Source of the DNA: Callipepla californica brunnescens
Lineage: Eukaryota > Chordata > Aves > Galliformes > Odontophoridae
Length of the DNA: 64,000 bases
Assembly (NCBI GenBank): GCA_023055505.1
Contig: JALIRH010000038.1
Location: 4,410,327-4,474,326, forward strand
Direction: 5' to 3'
Part shown: one piece after another, positions 13,001-23,915 of the stretch
Numbering within the stretch: the stretch's first letter is position 1
How the letters are laid out: every line of letters starts with the position of its first letter
Program-made: the position numbers and the translations under genes
The notes under the pieces: generated by a model
The model's database searches: none
What the model saw: only the letters and a program-made list of their open reading frames with translations
Told to the model about the DNA's origin: nothing

Positions 13001-15510
13001 AGCTTTGTCAAAGAGCTTGTGTAAGCAACATAGTTATAATTAAACTAAAATGAGACCTTTTCAGTAAGAAAATATAACACCAAGACATTATATATCTTTT
13101 TCCCATGCAGAAAAATTACTTTGCTACAAAACAATATAATACAATACTTTTGTTGTATGTACTCATCACTGTACAGTACATCACTTTACATGCAGTTATC
13201 CAAAACATCAGTTCTGGAAGAAGTTTAAATTAGTGTTTTTGTTAAACAAAAGTGCAAACAATAGCTCTTTCACATCACAAGCATTAGATTAGTTTCTAAG
13301 GGAATTACCAAGGTGTTCATAATTTAAAGGTGAATTCACAGTTTACTGTATATTAGTATATCTCTTCACAATGAATATTTGTTTTCTTTCTGTATAACAA
13401 ACTGTTTTTTTCTCTAAGGCTGCATTTTGCCTTAATTAAGAGAAGAAAATAATAAGAAAAAAAGGAGAAAAGAAAATGTTTGCTCATCATCGACTGTACC
13501 AGAAAAAAAGATAAAATTGCAACCTTTGGATAATTCTTTATGTCCTTTGTGGGGTTTCATTTCCTTTGAAGTCTATTCAGTTCCAGTTTTGCTGCTGACA
13601 GTTAAAACATGGTACAGCTCTGATCAGAACAGATTACCAGCCAACCCTTCAGATTTTGTTCCCCTTATTATTCTGATAGTTGTCATCATATTTCTCCCAT
13701 ATCCTTTCACAGCCTCCTAAAAAAAGCATCTATGCATGTTGTTACATCACTGTGCTTCTGTCAGCAGCCTTACTGTGATAGTTCGGCCCTCAAAGGGAAA
13801 ATAATGACACTAACATTTATGTCCATTTGGTTAAGCCATTTGCCATTATGTTATATGGTTTACAGGAGAGATGAAAGCCAGGGGAAAATAGTTTTAATAT
13901 AGAATACACAAGATGTCATTCTGCTGTGACAGGCCTTCAAAGGAAGACTGCAAACCAGAAGGATTATTTTGTTGATTACAACCTATTCCAAGTATCATTG
14001 GGTAACATCTCTAGTCAATAAGCACAGTACCTTATACCCATCAAAGTGATAAAAATATCTTTTATTATAAAATTAGATAGAAGCACAGCAAGCGAAAAGT
14101 GTAGTATTTCATAAGGTTTAGTACATTCACCTGTCTTAGAAGCTTCAAAAAAATATGTCTTTTCATAACAGCTTATTAGTCGTCAGTTCCCATTTTCCCT
14201 TTCATTATGAGGAACAATATGTCTTCAGAGAAAGGCATGAAATAATGATTGTTCCTGGCAGTGCACTGATACATCCATCTCACAATATTTGGTCAAATTC
14301 AGTGCATTTGAGGAAGACAGAAGAAGAGAGAAAACAAGAACTGTGTTTCTAGAATACGTGAAGGTAAGTAAAGGAGCATCAGCGTGATTTATTTTACAAA
14401 ATTTAAAAAACATAAAATCTGTTCTGAGAGTATGATTCTGTAACATGGGTACACATATATTTTCCAGTAAAATAAAATTATCATTAATGGAGCATTATTA
14501 TAGAATAACTGTGAGAGAAAAATGGTATTTACACACTGTCTCTCAGTAGTAAATAAATAAATCTGAAAAAATTATGGTTTTTTTCGACCTATAAATGCTG
14601 GAAGTCTGAATAATGTACAAAGATGTGATTAAAATAGAGGATTGCAGTAAGCAGAGATGTTTTCTCATTCCTGTATTTGTTTTTGTTTCAAAATTCCAAA
14701 TCTAAAGGTATTAGGACTCTTGTATTTGAGGAAAATCTGACTTTCAGCAAAAATCTAATGTAGTGATGTTTCTCTTACTGAAACAAAATACAGTATTGGT
14801 ACTCTGATAAAAATCAGATCATTTTTTATTTTAGGAAAGAACTTTATTTAAAACTTTCTAAAAGCTGCAGAGAGTTGTGCTAAGGAAAAAGAAACCTATT
14901 TCTTCTTTCTGAAGTCTGTATTTTCACTCTTCTAGTATAAAAACCTTTTATTTCAGAAGTGGATATAAATTCCTACTTCTAGTGTCTCAGAAAATAAAAT
15001 AAAATAAAATAACAAGAACAAAAAAACCTCCACAAACAAATAGGAAAAATAGAACAAACACAAAAAAACAAACAACAACAAAGAAAACAGAACTCAACAG
15101 CAAACATGTTTTAGTGCCTTCAATTATCTGCTTTTTTTACTTTGTTCAGCCCTGTATTTTTCCTGCTCAGTTACAAAATATCCATCCAGTACAAGTGCTT
15201 AAGGGGCTCCTTCCAAGACTTAAAGTTAGGTTTCATGTCTGCAATTTACTATCATCCATATATACATATATATATTTGTAGGTCAATTCATACTGTAGGA
15301 TCAGAAAAGCTTAATTATAGAATTCTCTAACATAAGCCTAGCATGTTCTGTACATGACTAAATAGTACAAATTTTCCACTTTGATATATTTGTTCATCTT
15401 TAAAAAAGATCAATAAACAACAACAAATATCTTAATTTCTGAATGGCCTGAGAGTCACTGAAACTGTTAAGGTTCAGTTTTTCATAGCGTGTTGTGATCC
15501 CAGTGTGGTA
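10046..15510. other. Long unique AT-rich stretch
   Basis: About 5.5 kb in which I recognise no interspersed repeat and no gene. It contains short homopolymer and AT runs, including an (AAAAT)n run at 14992-15012. Frames such as 10985-11335 (116 codons) have no recognisable family, no splice-site support that I can see, and AT-driven composition. Confidence 0.4.
14992..15012. repeat. (AAAAT)n microsatellite with A-rich extension
   Basis: About four AAAAT units, followed by an irregular A/C-rich stretch to about 15085 (AACAAACAACAACAAAG type). Confidence 0.75.
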
Positions 15511-15768
15511 CTCTCAGCCTCTTCTCCCAAGCAGCTAGCAGTGGAAAGACAGGTAATATCCTTCAGTTGGTCGAGGAGATATTGGGGAAAAATTCTTCCC
15601 AGAAAGAGTGGTGAGTTACAGGAACAGGCCACTTAGGGTGGTAGTGGAGTCAGTCTCTGAGGCAATGAGGAACATAGTTTAGTGGGCATTGTGCTGATGG
15701 GTTGGCATTTCGACTAGGTTAACTTAGAGGCCTTTTCCAACCTTAATAATCCTAATTACATGATTCTG
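15511..15768 (+). mobile_element. CR1 LINE 3' fragment, sense, internally deleted
   Basis: It begins with the CR1 stretch TCTTCTCCCAAGCAGCTAGC. A deletion joins this to the FFxxRVVSYRNRPLR-like region (GAAAGAGTGGTGAGTTACAG) and then the 3' UTR (GGCATTGTGCTGATGGGTTGGCATT; TTAGAGGCCTTTTCCAACCTT). The tail is decayed (AATAATCCTAATTACATGATTCTG). Strand is set by the order ORF end, UTR, tail. Confidence 0.85.
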
Positions 15769-16024
15769 ACTTAAAAGCATTGAAAGAGTGCATGGATTAA
15801 ACGAGTTTAAATTTCAGCAGGCAGCTTTTCTGATGACATTTCCCTAGGTACAAATCATTTATTTCAGCTTTCTGTAGGAGATAGGACCTAAGTCCTTTAA
15901 AGGACTGACTCTCTAAAGGCTTATGAATTAAGAGTTCAAAATCAATGTATCCTAAAGAGCTTATTTTATTATTGTGTTCCAAAAAAGGTTTCAATTATAT
16001 AAATATTATTACCTTATACTTAAC

Positions 16025-16688
16025 GTGGTGCAGTTGATACAACACAAGTAAGGGATGCCATCTGAAGGGACCTTGGCAGACTTGAAAAATGGACCCACAT
16101 AAGCCAGACGAGATTCAAAACAGACAAGTGCAGGGTTTTGCAGTTCAACAGAGGAAATCTCAGATATGAGTATCGTCTGAAAGAAGAATTCACTGAGAGA
16201 AGCCCTCCAAAGAAGGATTTAGGGGTTCTGATGGATGAAAAGTTGTGTACGAGCCAGCAGTGTGCTCTTGCAGGCTGGAAGGCCAACAGAATCCTGGGTT
16301 GCATTATAAGAGGGGAGGCCAGAGGGGCAAAGTAGGGGATTGTCTCCCTCTACTCCACCCTTGTGAGGCCCCATCTGAAGTCTGGGGCCCTCAGTACAGG
16401 AAGGATTTTGTGATATTGGAATGGGTTCAGAGGAGGTTCAGAGAGATGATCAGAGGGCTGGAACACCTTTCCTATGAAGACAGGCTGAAGAAATTGGGTG
16501 TAATCAACCTGAAGAAGAGAAGGCTCTAGGGAGACCTCATTGCAGACGTTTTTTACCCACCTAATAGCCCAGCCTTCAAATCCATCTCTCTCCAATTTAG
16601 AGATAAATGTGATGCAGAACCATGTCAAAGGCCATGATCTTTGAGGTCCCTTCCAACCCAAGTTATTTTATCATTCTATGATTCTTTG
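16025..16688 (+). mobile_element. CR1 LINE copy with an internal inverted block
   Basis: The sense body (16025-16535) carries the ORF2 region after the RT core: [11 protein letters not shown] (16216-16248), a KANRILGCI block (16283-16310), the PHLEYC/FWGPQ-like region, then LEHLSYEDRLKKLGVINLKKRRL (16462-16529). The 3' UTR and tail (TTTGAGGTCCCTTCCAACCC; ATTCTATGATTC) close it in the same orientation. Between them, about 16555-16634 is CR1 in the opposite orientation. Read on the minus strand it encodes the RT-core peptide FISKLERDGFEGWAIRWVKN, which belongs upstream of the whole sense body. Stops interrupt the frame, so it is dead. Confidence 0.88.
16555..16634 (-). mobile_element. Inverted CR1 RT segment inside a sense CR1
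   Basis: The 80-bp block reads in antisense as TCTCTCCAATTTAGAGATAA and CATGTCAAAGGCC, the usual antisense hallmark of the CR1 RT core. On the minus strand it decodes to KLERDGFEGWAIRW. It sits between sense-oriented ORF2 and the sense 3' UTR, so an inversion or template switch joined non-adjacent parts of CR1. Confidence 0.85.
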
Positions 16689-18427
16689 TTCAAGTAAATT
16701 ATGCAAATGGTATGTTAATACCAGTCTTAAAGACTTTATGATATAGGAAATCATAAAAATGATGCTATAAGAGAAGAGTAACAAGTTTAGTATTCCCGTA
16801 TTTTTTTCTCCCTTTCTTCCCCCACAGGGATTTTTTTTAAGAACTAGGTTTCTGGGAAAAATGAGCAAACAAACAAACAAGTAAACAAACAAAAAAAGGA
16901 AATAGTGTTAAGCTTTTCTAGAAAGATTCAAATAATAATGCTAGTAACCATCAATTTTACTTTTGCTTGATTGAGTTGTGACAGAATTGGGAATTTATGG
17001 CTACCTAGTAACTGCTACAGGTAATACCTCTGAGCAAGATTCAAAGCCCATGAAAACAAAAGAAATACTTTTTTTAACTGAGTTCAGAGGGTTGCAAGTC
17101 AACATAAATCAGAGTACTTATCTTTACCTTCACAGAATAATTAGCAAGAACAAACATGATATCTAACTTCATGATTAGCAGATGAAAGTAAAAGGTAATA
17201 CTATTGCGTAGTTTGAGACATGAAACGCTTCAAGACAGACAAAAGCAAAATTTGAATGATGTGGTTCTGAGATGAAGTTAGCTTTTTATTTATTTATGTA
17301 TTTATTTTTCTTGTATTCGTCTTGATAGTTTGCAAAGAATTAACAACAGTAACTAGAGAAAAAACTTGAATCAACATAGGTATGCCATGTTGATCACCGC
17401 TGATCACCAAGCCATTTCCTGTGGCATGGCATAAAATGTTCTATCCACCTTGAGAAATCTTGTAATCCGTACTTGATGAGTGTCATCTCAGAAACACACC
17501 TTCCTACTCTGCAGTCTCCATGGAAACACTGTTGTTCAAATAAAGCACCTGCTTAACCAATAAGGTAATATCAAAACTGAGGACAAATTAAGCATTATAA
17601 AGTGTTGCAACAAGTTATAAAAGCAAAACAATTGTGTTCTTCATTCCTACTACTGAAGGATAAAACTAAGCAGTAACTTCATCAGGACTTGTCAGTCTGC
17701 CAAAATCACTTCTAGTTTTTGTGCAATCCTTTGTTAGAGCTTCCTTTCTTTATGGAATAAATGAATGTGATAATATAAAGTCCATCTCATTGGCTGAATT
17801 CAAAAAGCATAAAGTCATCTGCCTACCTTAGAGAACAGAAACTTGTGGAGAATTGTTTCTTGACACTGCAGGATCATTGAATATATAAGATCATGAATCC
17901 ATCTGTCAGAAGGGAGGATTTGAAGTTTGGAGGTTTGGAGTTTGAGCCACCAAACAGAACATTAACATTAGGAAAGAGATCTCTTCTAGACTGCCTCCCT
18001 GTAGAAGTCTCTTTCTATTTCTCTTCTCACTGATTAATCCTGGTGACATTTTTTATCCTTAGCCTGAACTGTTAACTGATTAAAGGTATTCAACGGGAAG
18101 AACCAAGAAGCATGAATTTCTTTTTGATTTCATTGAAGATGAGACTATGGCTTTGGTGTGGCTAATTGCTTTGTATGATATTGAGAGTGATTATTTCTCA
18201 CCCACTTGCTACTTATTCAAACAATTTAACTTCCTTAATATAAAGTATATGAAAGTATATATTTATAATTGAGTAATTATTAATTTGTTTAGCAACTTTT
18301 TTTTCCTACGAATATGTAGAGACTAGTTGTGATATAGACTGTGGACTGTGTTGATCTTATCTGTCTGCCAGAAGCCTTCTAAGCTATCCTCTTATTCTCC
18401 CTCATCAGCAGAAAAAAAATAAGAGCT
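16689..18427. other. Unique AT-rich sequence
   Basis: No repeat family or gene recognised. There is a small CAAA-type run at 16869-16892, and palindromic TTGATCACCGCTGATCACC near 17392. Confidence 0.4.
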
Positions 18428-19420
18428 AACAGGTCAAGATAAAGACAGGGAGATCACTTAGTGTACTGGTTTCACACTGATAGGAAGCTAAGCCTTACCG
18501 TGTTGCTCTCTCACTCCTTCACAAAAGGACAAAAGAGAAAATACACTAAAAAATTCATGCCTTGAGATAAGGACAGAGACAGCACTCACCAATTACTGTC
18601 ACAGGCAAAACAGGCTCAGTATAAGAGAGATTAATGCAAATGTTTGCCAACAACTAACAGACCACAGCTGTGAGAACTAAAGTCAAGCTAAAATACATTC
18701 CCACCTGTCTTCCCGCTCCTATGTTCTTCCCTGAGCAGCAGAGTGGAACAAGGAACGCAAGCTACAGACAGTCCATAATGCTTTATCTCTGCTGCTCCTG
18801 TCACTCCAACTCTGCTCCAGTATGGTGTACCTCTCATTTGATGCCATTCTTCCCAAACTGATCCTGCATGGGCTCCCGATAGGCTGCAGCTCTCCAAGCA
18901 CTACTGCCCCATACTGTGTGGCCCATCCTTTTTGAGCTGGTCCTTACACGTCTCCACAGGAGGCAGCTCTGGCCTGGAGCTGCTCCTCTGGGACTACTCA
19001 CAGGCTTTGCCTCCTTCAGGCCTCATCACTGCTGCACTATGAGCTCGTCCATGGCTACATGAGGAGATCTGCTCCAAATGGTGATCCTTGGCTGCAGGGG
19101 CACAGTCTGTTCCTCCATCTCTTCACTGCTTGAATCAAATCCTTCTCCTTCTTCAGTGACCTTTCTATTGACAGGATTTTATCTCTCTCTCTTTTCTCAT
19201 TCTACTCTCCCATCCACTGTTTCACAGCTTTTTACACTCAAAACTACTATCACAAAAGCACAATCGGTGCTCGTTGGCTCAGCTTTGGATAACATCAGGT
19301 CCTTTTTCAAGCTGTCTGAAGCCGTCTCTTAGCTAAAATGAGGGAGCTTCTGAATACTTCTCACAAAGGTCAGCTCTGCAGAACTCAAACTGCAAAAACC
19401 TTGCCATGTAAACCCAATAC
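18428..19420 (-). mobile_element. Degraded avian ERV-type LTR, antisense
   Basis: About 1 kb of richer base composition that fits the general pattern of large avian ERV LTRs in antisense. It starts AACAGGTCAAGATAAAGACAG, and a diverged second copy of this motif lies at 18562 (GAGATAAGGACAGAGACAG, then ACTCACCAATTACTGTCAC). It passes through imperfect CTGCTCC-rich units (18770-19100) and a segment CTCGTTGGCTCAGCTTTGGATAACATC (19270-19300). It ends AAAACCTTGCCATGTAAACCC. The assignment rests on recognising these motifs, not on a search. No gag, pol or env frame adjoins it; small frames within it are not genes. Confidence 0.65.
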
Positions 19421-19502
19421 AATTACTGTCATGAGAAAAAAAAGACACTACTTGAGGAAAGTAATTTACTGCAAATTACAATGTGTACTGTGCAAAACTG
19501 TT

Positions 19503-19570
19503 GTGGTATAAATCCCGCAGTCGGCTAAGCACCACATAGACACTTGCTATCCCCAGGTGGGATGTGGAAT
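19503..19570 (-). mobile_element. Short antisense ERV-LTR terminal fragment
   Basis: About 70 bp reading GGTATAAATCCCGCAGTCGG then CTAAGCACCACATAGACAC and CCCCAGGTGGGATG. The CTAAGCACCACA and GTGGGATG motifs recur in the antisense LTR at 32425-32850 and, in reverse complement, in the sense LTR near 44630. It is likely a fragment of the same LTR superfamily. Confidence 0.6.
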
Positions 19571-19580
19571 AGTTTGTTTT

Positions 19581-19675
19581 AGAATCATAGAACAACTTGG
19601 ATTAGAAAGGACCTTGAAAAACATCTAGTTCCATCCATCTTGACATAGGCAGGGTTGCCAGCCACTAGACTAGGT
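19581..19675 (-). mobile_element. CR1 3' end fragment, antisense
   Basis: Antisense CR1 tail (AGAATCATAGAACAACTTGG) followed by AAAGGACCTTGAAAAACATC, then TAGTTCCATCCATC and a decayed GCAGGGTTGCCAGCCACTAG block. Only the last 95 bp of the element remain. Confidence 0.88.
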
Positions 19676-19699
19676 TTTTTAGTTCTGAATTTTTGATAT

Positions 19700-20275
19700 A
19701 ATGGGAAGAAAGGTCAGCAGAGTTTCTAGGGAATCTTTGAGACTAAACGTTAAGCTTCTGAGAGAGCTGGTAAGGGATATTGCCTGGGAAACAGCTCTAG
19801 AGGATGTAGGGACCCATGAGAATTCATCATTCTTCAGAAACCTTTTAAAAGCCCAAGAGCAAGCAATTCCACTGTGCTGCAAGCAAGCAAGTAGGACAGA
19901 AGACCAACATTACTGAACAGGGAACTTCTCTTGGAACTAGGGCAGAAAAGGATGTCAACAACAGTAGTAGGTCAAAGGAAAACATTGGACTGATATTTGG
20001 TGTAGGTAGTTACTTAACAAGTAAGGAAGAGAATGGATAAAGTGAAGGCAGAGGCATTTAATGTTTTTCATTTTTTTCTTTTCTCTCATTTTTTTAATAG
20101 TAATGACAGAATTTGGGCTGCCCAGTCCTCAGAGCTGGATGACCATGAGAAAAGTGACTTTACATCCGTGGCCTCCAGAACTGTAAAGAATGGTTGCATC
20201 AAGTAATTATTCGCATATCCATGGGACCTGATAGGATTTACCTGCGGTGTACAAAGGGAATTAGCAGTTCTTTCA
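19700..20275 (+). mobile_element. CR1 ORF2 internal fragment (endonuclease-to-RT linker)
   Basis: Sense-strand remnant of the middle of CR1 ORF2. Frame 19701-19916 contains ESLRLNVKLLRELVRDIAWE and FFRNLLKAQEQAIPLCCKQ, which fit the segment between endonuclease and RT. Later pieces, in other frames, are KVKAEAFNVF (near 20040), DRIWAAQSSELDDHE (20107-20151) and ISMGPDRIYLR (20215-20247), the start of the RT domain where CR1 normally has SMGPDGIHPR. Several frameshifts and a T-rich insertion separate them. There is no 3' tail, so this is an internal relic of an older, longer copy. Confidence 0.8.
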
Positions 20276-20884
20276 CCACTGCTTTTTATTCTCTTTTCTT
20301 CCCATGCTGTTTTTTTTACCTCCTTCCATCACCCTTTCCTTTTCCTCTTCTTTGTCTTTCTAAACCAGTGGTATTTTTCTACAAAATATTATTCTATTTT
20401 TCCCTTCTTAGATACACATGGTTCATAATTCAGACATATCAATGCAGCTAAAGCAAATACAAGCAACATCTAATTCCTGTTACTTCCATGCTCCCTGAGT
20501 CAGACAAGGAGAAAAATAAATTCATTCATACAAGTTACAGTCACAAACTGCATTGGTTGTCAATGGCAAGGTGTTAGCAACATGTGGGAGTTGGGTGAGG
20601 AGAAGTCAGTTCTGTCTGACAGTGGCAGTGTAAAATATACGTATTTCATATATAGTTCTGTATAATAAAACAACATATGATCAGCTTCGCTTTGATCCCT
20701 GGGAAGTGTGTGAAGTAGCTAATACTGAAATAATTTCCATGTGCATGAAAAGAACAGGAAAATCATCAGAAATAGTCATCAAAGCTTAAACAACTTGATA
20801 AGTGTCTATAATTAATTGATTCCTCTCTTAGATGATAGAACAGTGGATACTGCCTACCTACGACCTTTGATACTGACCCTTACA
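20276..20884. other. Unique sequence, pyrimidine-rich at its start
   Basis: 20275-20400 is T/C-rich; the open frame through it reflects this and ends the CR1-derived frame. Nothing else recognised. Confidence 0.4.
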
Positions 20885-21327
20885 AGATCTGTGTAGACAA
20901 GTTGTTGATGTGTAGACACACAGAATGTACAGAATGGCAGTGATCAATGGTGTGAAGTTTAGTTGGAGACGAGTACGTAACAGTGAATCCCAGGGATTAA
21001 TGAAGGGTCCAGTCCTGTTTAACATACTCATCTTGTACAGTGGAACAAAGTATACCCTCTTGTCCAATGATAAGACCAGAGGAAATGAGCACAGACTGAA
21101 ATACAAGAGGTTCTGCCTCAGTATCAGGAAATATGTCTTTACAGTGAAGCTAACTAAGCACTGACACTGGTTGACCAGGGAGGTTATGGAGTCTCCATCT
21201 TCAAAATTACTCAAAAGCTGCCTGAACCTTGACAGCAGCTCTAGATATGCCTGCTTTGAGGAGAGATGTTGGACTAAATGACCTTCAGAAATACCTTCCT
21301 ACCTCAACTGTTCTGTGATTCTGTGAA
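20885..21327 (+). mobile_element. CR1 LINE fragment, sense, internally deleted
   Basis: Contains the RT block AVINGVKFSWRRVR (20935-20976), followed by a decayed PQGSVLGPVLFNI equivalent (GLMKGPVLFNILI, 20997-21035). About 300-400 bp of the standard element are then missing. The sequence resumes at the ORF2 C-terminus (KTRGNEHRLKYKRFCLS, 21071-21121) and the 3' UTR (ATGTTGGACTAAATGACCTTC). The tail is TTCTGTGATTCTGTGA. Confidence 0.88.
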
Positions 21328-23245
21328 GCCACCAAGTCTCTCTTGTTCCCTAGTGGTGCTACTGAATAAATCTATTATTTTCACAGGTATGATTTTAGTG
21401 TTCAATATTTTGTTTACAGCCTAGGAAATCTTTTTCAGGAATAAGGGCTTAGCATGCTTGGAAATCATGACTGGCTCAGGTTTATGTACCCAACCTTCAG
21501 TTAGGTACATAACAGTGAAGCATCAAAAATATCTTGTTACTTTAAATTGTTAAACTTGATATTATAGAATTAGAAAATGCCTACCCCAATGAAAAATACC
21601 TTCCACAGGAAAGTTGCTGTTGGTGAGAAGTCTTTGAAGTAAAAGCCTCCCCCATAGACGTAAGAGTTGAAATAATGTACCCACTTCAGTGAAAATTCTA
21701 ATTATATAGTATGAATGCCTGCATACATCAAAAAGCCAAGCAATTAATCATGCCTATTACTAACTCTTAAGCCACCCCAGCTGTATGTGAAGGAGGTGTG
21801 AAAAATTAAAGTTCAGTAATCTAAAAAAATTCTCCATCTATATTCCTTTCTTTGGATGTTAGAAGTTGTTGTGGAGGAATCACAGTAGTATTCACCCTGT
21901 GGGTGATTTTTGAAATGGACTTTTCTCATCTGAACCCAAATTGCGTTCCAAAATTAAAACACATTTTCTCTGCCAAGAATTTTCTGAATCAGGCATACCA
22001 AGTAAGCTTCAGATTTTCTGAGTCACTTCTGTTTGTAGTATTTTTTATAATTAAAGCTTTTGAGACACTCAGCTCTAAGCAGCTGCACTAGAGTAACTAG
22101 CAGGTGCTTGTGCCTCCACTTGAATTAGTTTATGTCCTACTGTGAGGCCTCTCTAGGCTGGAGCAAAAATATAATCTTAGCAAACTCAAGACAGATTACG
22201 ATCATCTATGATCCGTCTACCAAAGAATGTGTACCAAAGAAAGTACCGAAAGTGTTCATGCTTACCTGTGGGAACTAGATGGATTATCTTGAAATGTCCT
22301 GTTGTTTCTTCTTAAGTGTATACAAAGTTTCATTGAGTTAATTTACTGTTATAAATCTATTCTATAGGTTAAGTGCAACAAGTCTTATGGAAAAATATGA
22401 AAAAGAAAAAGCCTTTTAGAATAAAGCAAGAGAGTACTCCAGCTGTGAATGATTGCTTGGAAAACCACCCAAGGATTATGGGAAAAGTAGCTAAATTAGC
22501 AATGAAATAAAATCCTGAAATACAAGCAATAACTGAAGTCTCAATGGCAGAAGTAATGAAAAGAGGATAAATGCAGTACATAGTAAAAAGAATAGCTGAA
22601 AGAGAGGGGTAAGTGGAAAGAAGGAAAACAGCACTATGGAGTGTATTATGTAAGTAAGAACATAAAAGGCACTTCATTGATCTCTGACTATGAAAACTAA
22701 AGGATGACAAAAGAGAAGAAACAGAGCATTCAGAGAAATGCTGAAGAAAATATTAAGAGCAAAGGCAAGAGCTGGAAAGATAGAACACTAAAATCATGCA
22801 TGTGAGGAAAAAAAAATAAGTGAATCTCATGAAAGTAAAAAGTTCAGGAGATAAAACAGTAAAATAAACACAGAAACAAAAGGGAATAAGGACCAGGTAT
22901 GAAAATGAATGTGAAAATAAGGTAGATAAATTAAATAAAAAGTTGTTGAATATAACAGCTACATCATCTAGTGTTGCATTTAGTATATTCATATTTCCAC
23001 CCTGAGAAAAAGTCTCCAGTGGTCTCTTTGCATCTCAAAACCCTATGGCATCATATGACTTGATCTTCAAAGTTTGGTGAAGATATTTCTCATCCTTCTC
23101 TTTGATTTCTGTTCTGTCTTTCTCAAGAAATGGATTGAACTAAGTTGTAAAATTGAGTTAGTGACTTCTATATGAGTTTCTCATTTTCTCTTTCTTCAAC
23201 TAGATTGGCTCTTTTTCATTTCTACTGATGAAATTACTCATGAAA
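21328..23245. other. Unique AT-rich sequence
   Basis: No repeat or gene recognised. The open frames (for example 22369-22710 minus and 22753-22992 minus) are hydrophobic, as expected from purine-rich DNA read on the opposite strand. They show no family motifs. Confidence 0.4.
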
Positions 23246-23915
23246 TCACAGAATCACAGAATGTCAGGGATCGGAAAGGACCTTGAAAGGTTAGCTATTC
23301 CAATCCTCCTGCTGGAGCAGGAATAGCTAGAGTAGGTTACACAGGAATGCATTTGGTGGGTTTTGAATGTCTTCAGATAGCGATATCCCACAATTTCTCT
23401 GGGCTGCCTGTTCCAGTGTTCTGTTACCCTCACAGTGAAGAAGTTTTTTTCTCATATTTACATGGAACCTCATATGTTCCATCTTGCACTCATTGCCCCT
23501 TGTCCTGTCACTGGATGTCACTGAGAAGAACCTGTCTCTGTCCTCCTGACACACACCTTTTACGTATTTATAAACATTAGTGAGGTCATCCCTCAGTCTT
23601 CTCCAAGCTGAAGAGACCCAGCTCCCTCAACCTTTCCACATAGAAGAGGTGCTCCACTCCCGTAATCACTCTTGTGGCTCTGTGCTGGACTCTCTCAAGT
23701 AGTTCCCTGTCCTTGAACAGAGGGGCCTAAAACTGGGCACAGTATTCCAAATGCAGTCGCACCAGGGCAAAGTAGAGGGAGAGGAAAACCTCTCTCACCC
23801 TACTAACCACACCCCTTCTAATACACCCCAGGATGCCACTGGCCTTCTTGGCCTCAAGGTCACGATGCTGGCTCATGGTCATTCTGCTGTCCACAAGTCC
23901 CAGTGCACTACACAA
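23246..23915 (-). mobile_element. CR1 LINE 3' fragment, antisense, fairly well preserved
   Basis: Antisense tail (TCACAGAATCACAGAATGTC) followed by GGATCGGAAAGGACCTTGAAAG, then the ORF2 C-terminal region. The minus strand yields AKKASGILGCIRRGVVSRVREVFLSLYFALVRLHLEYC within 23727-23996, a frame whose amino half is not CR1. This matches the CR1 block between the RT core and the C-terminus. Truncated near 23915, with several internal stops. Confidence 0.93.
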
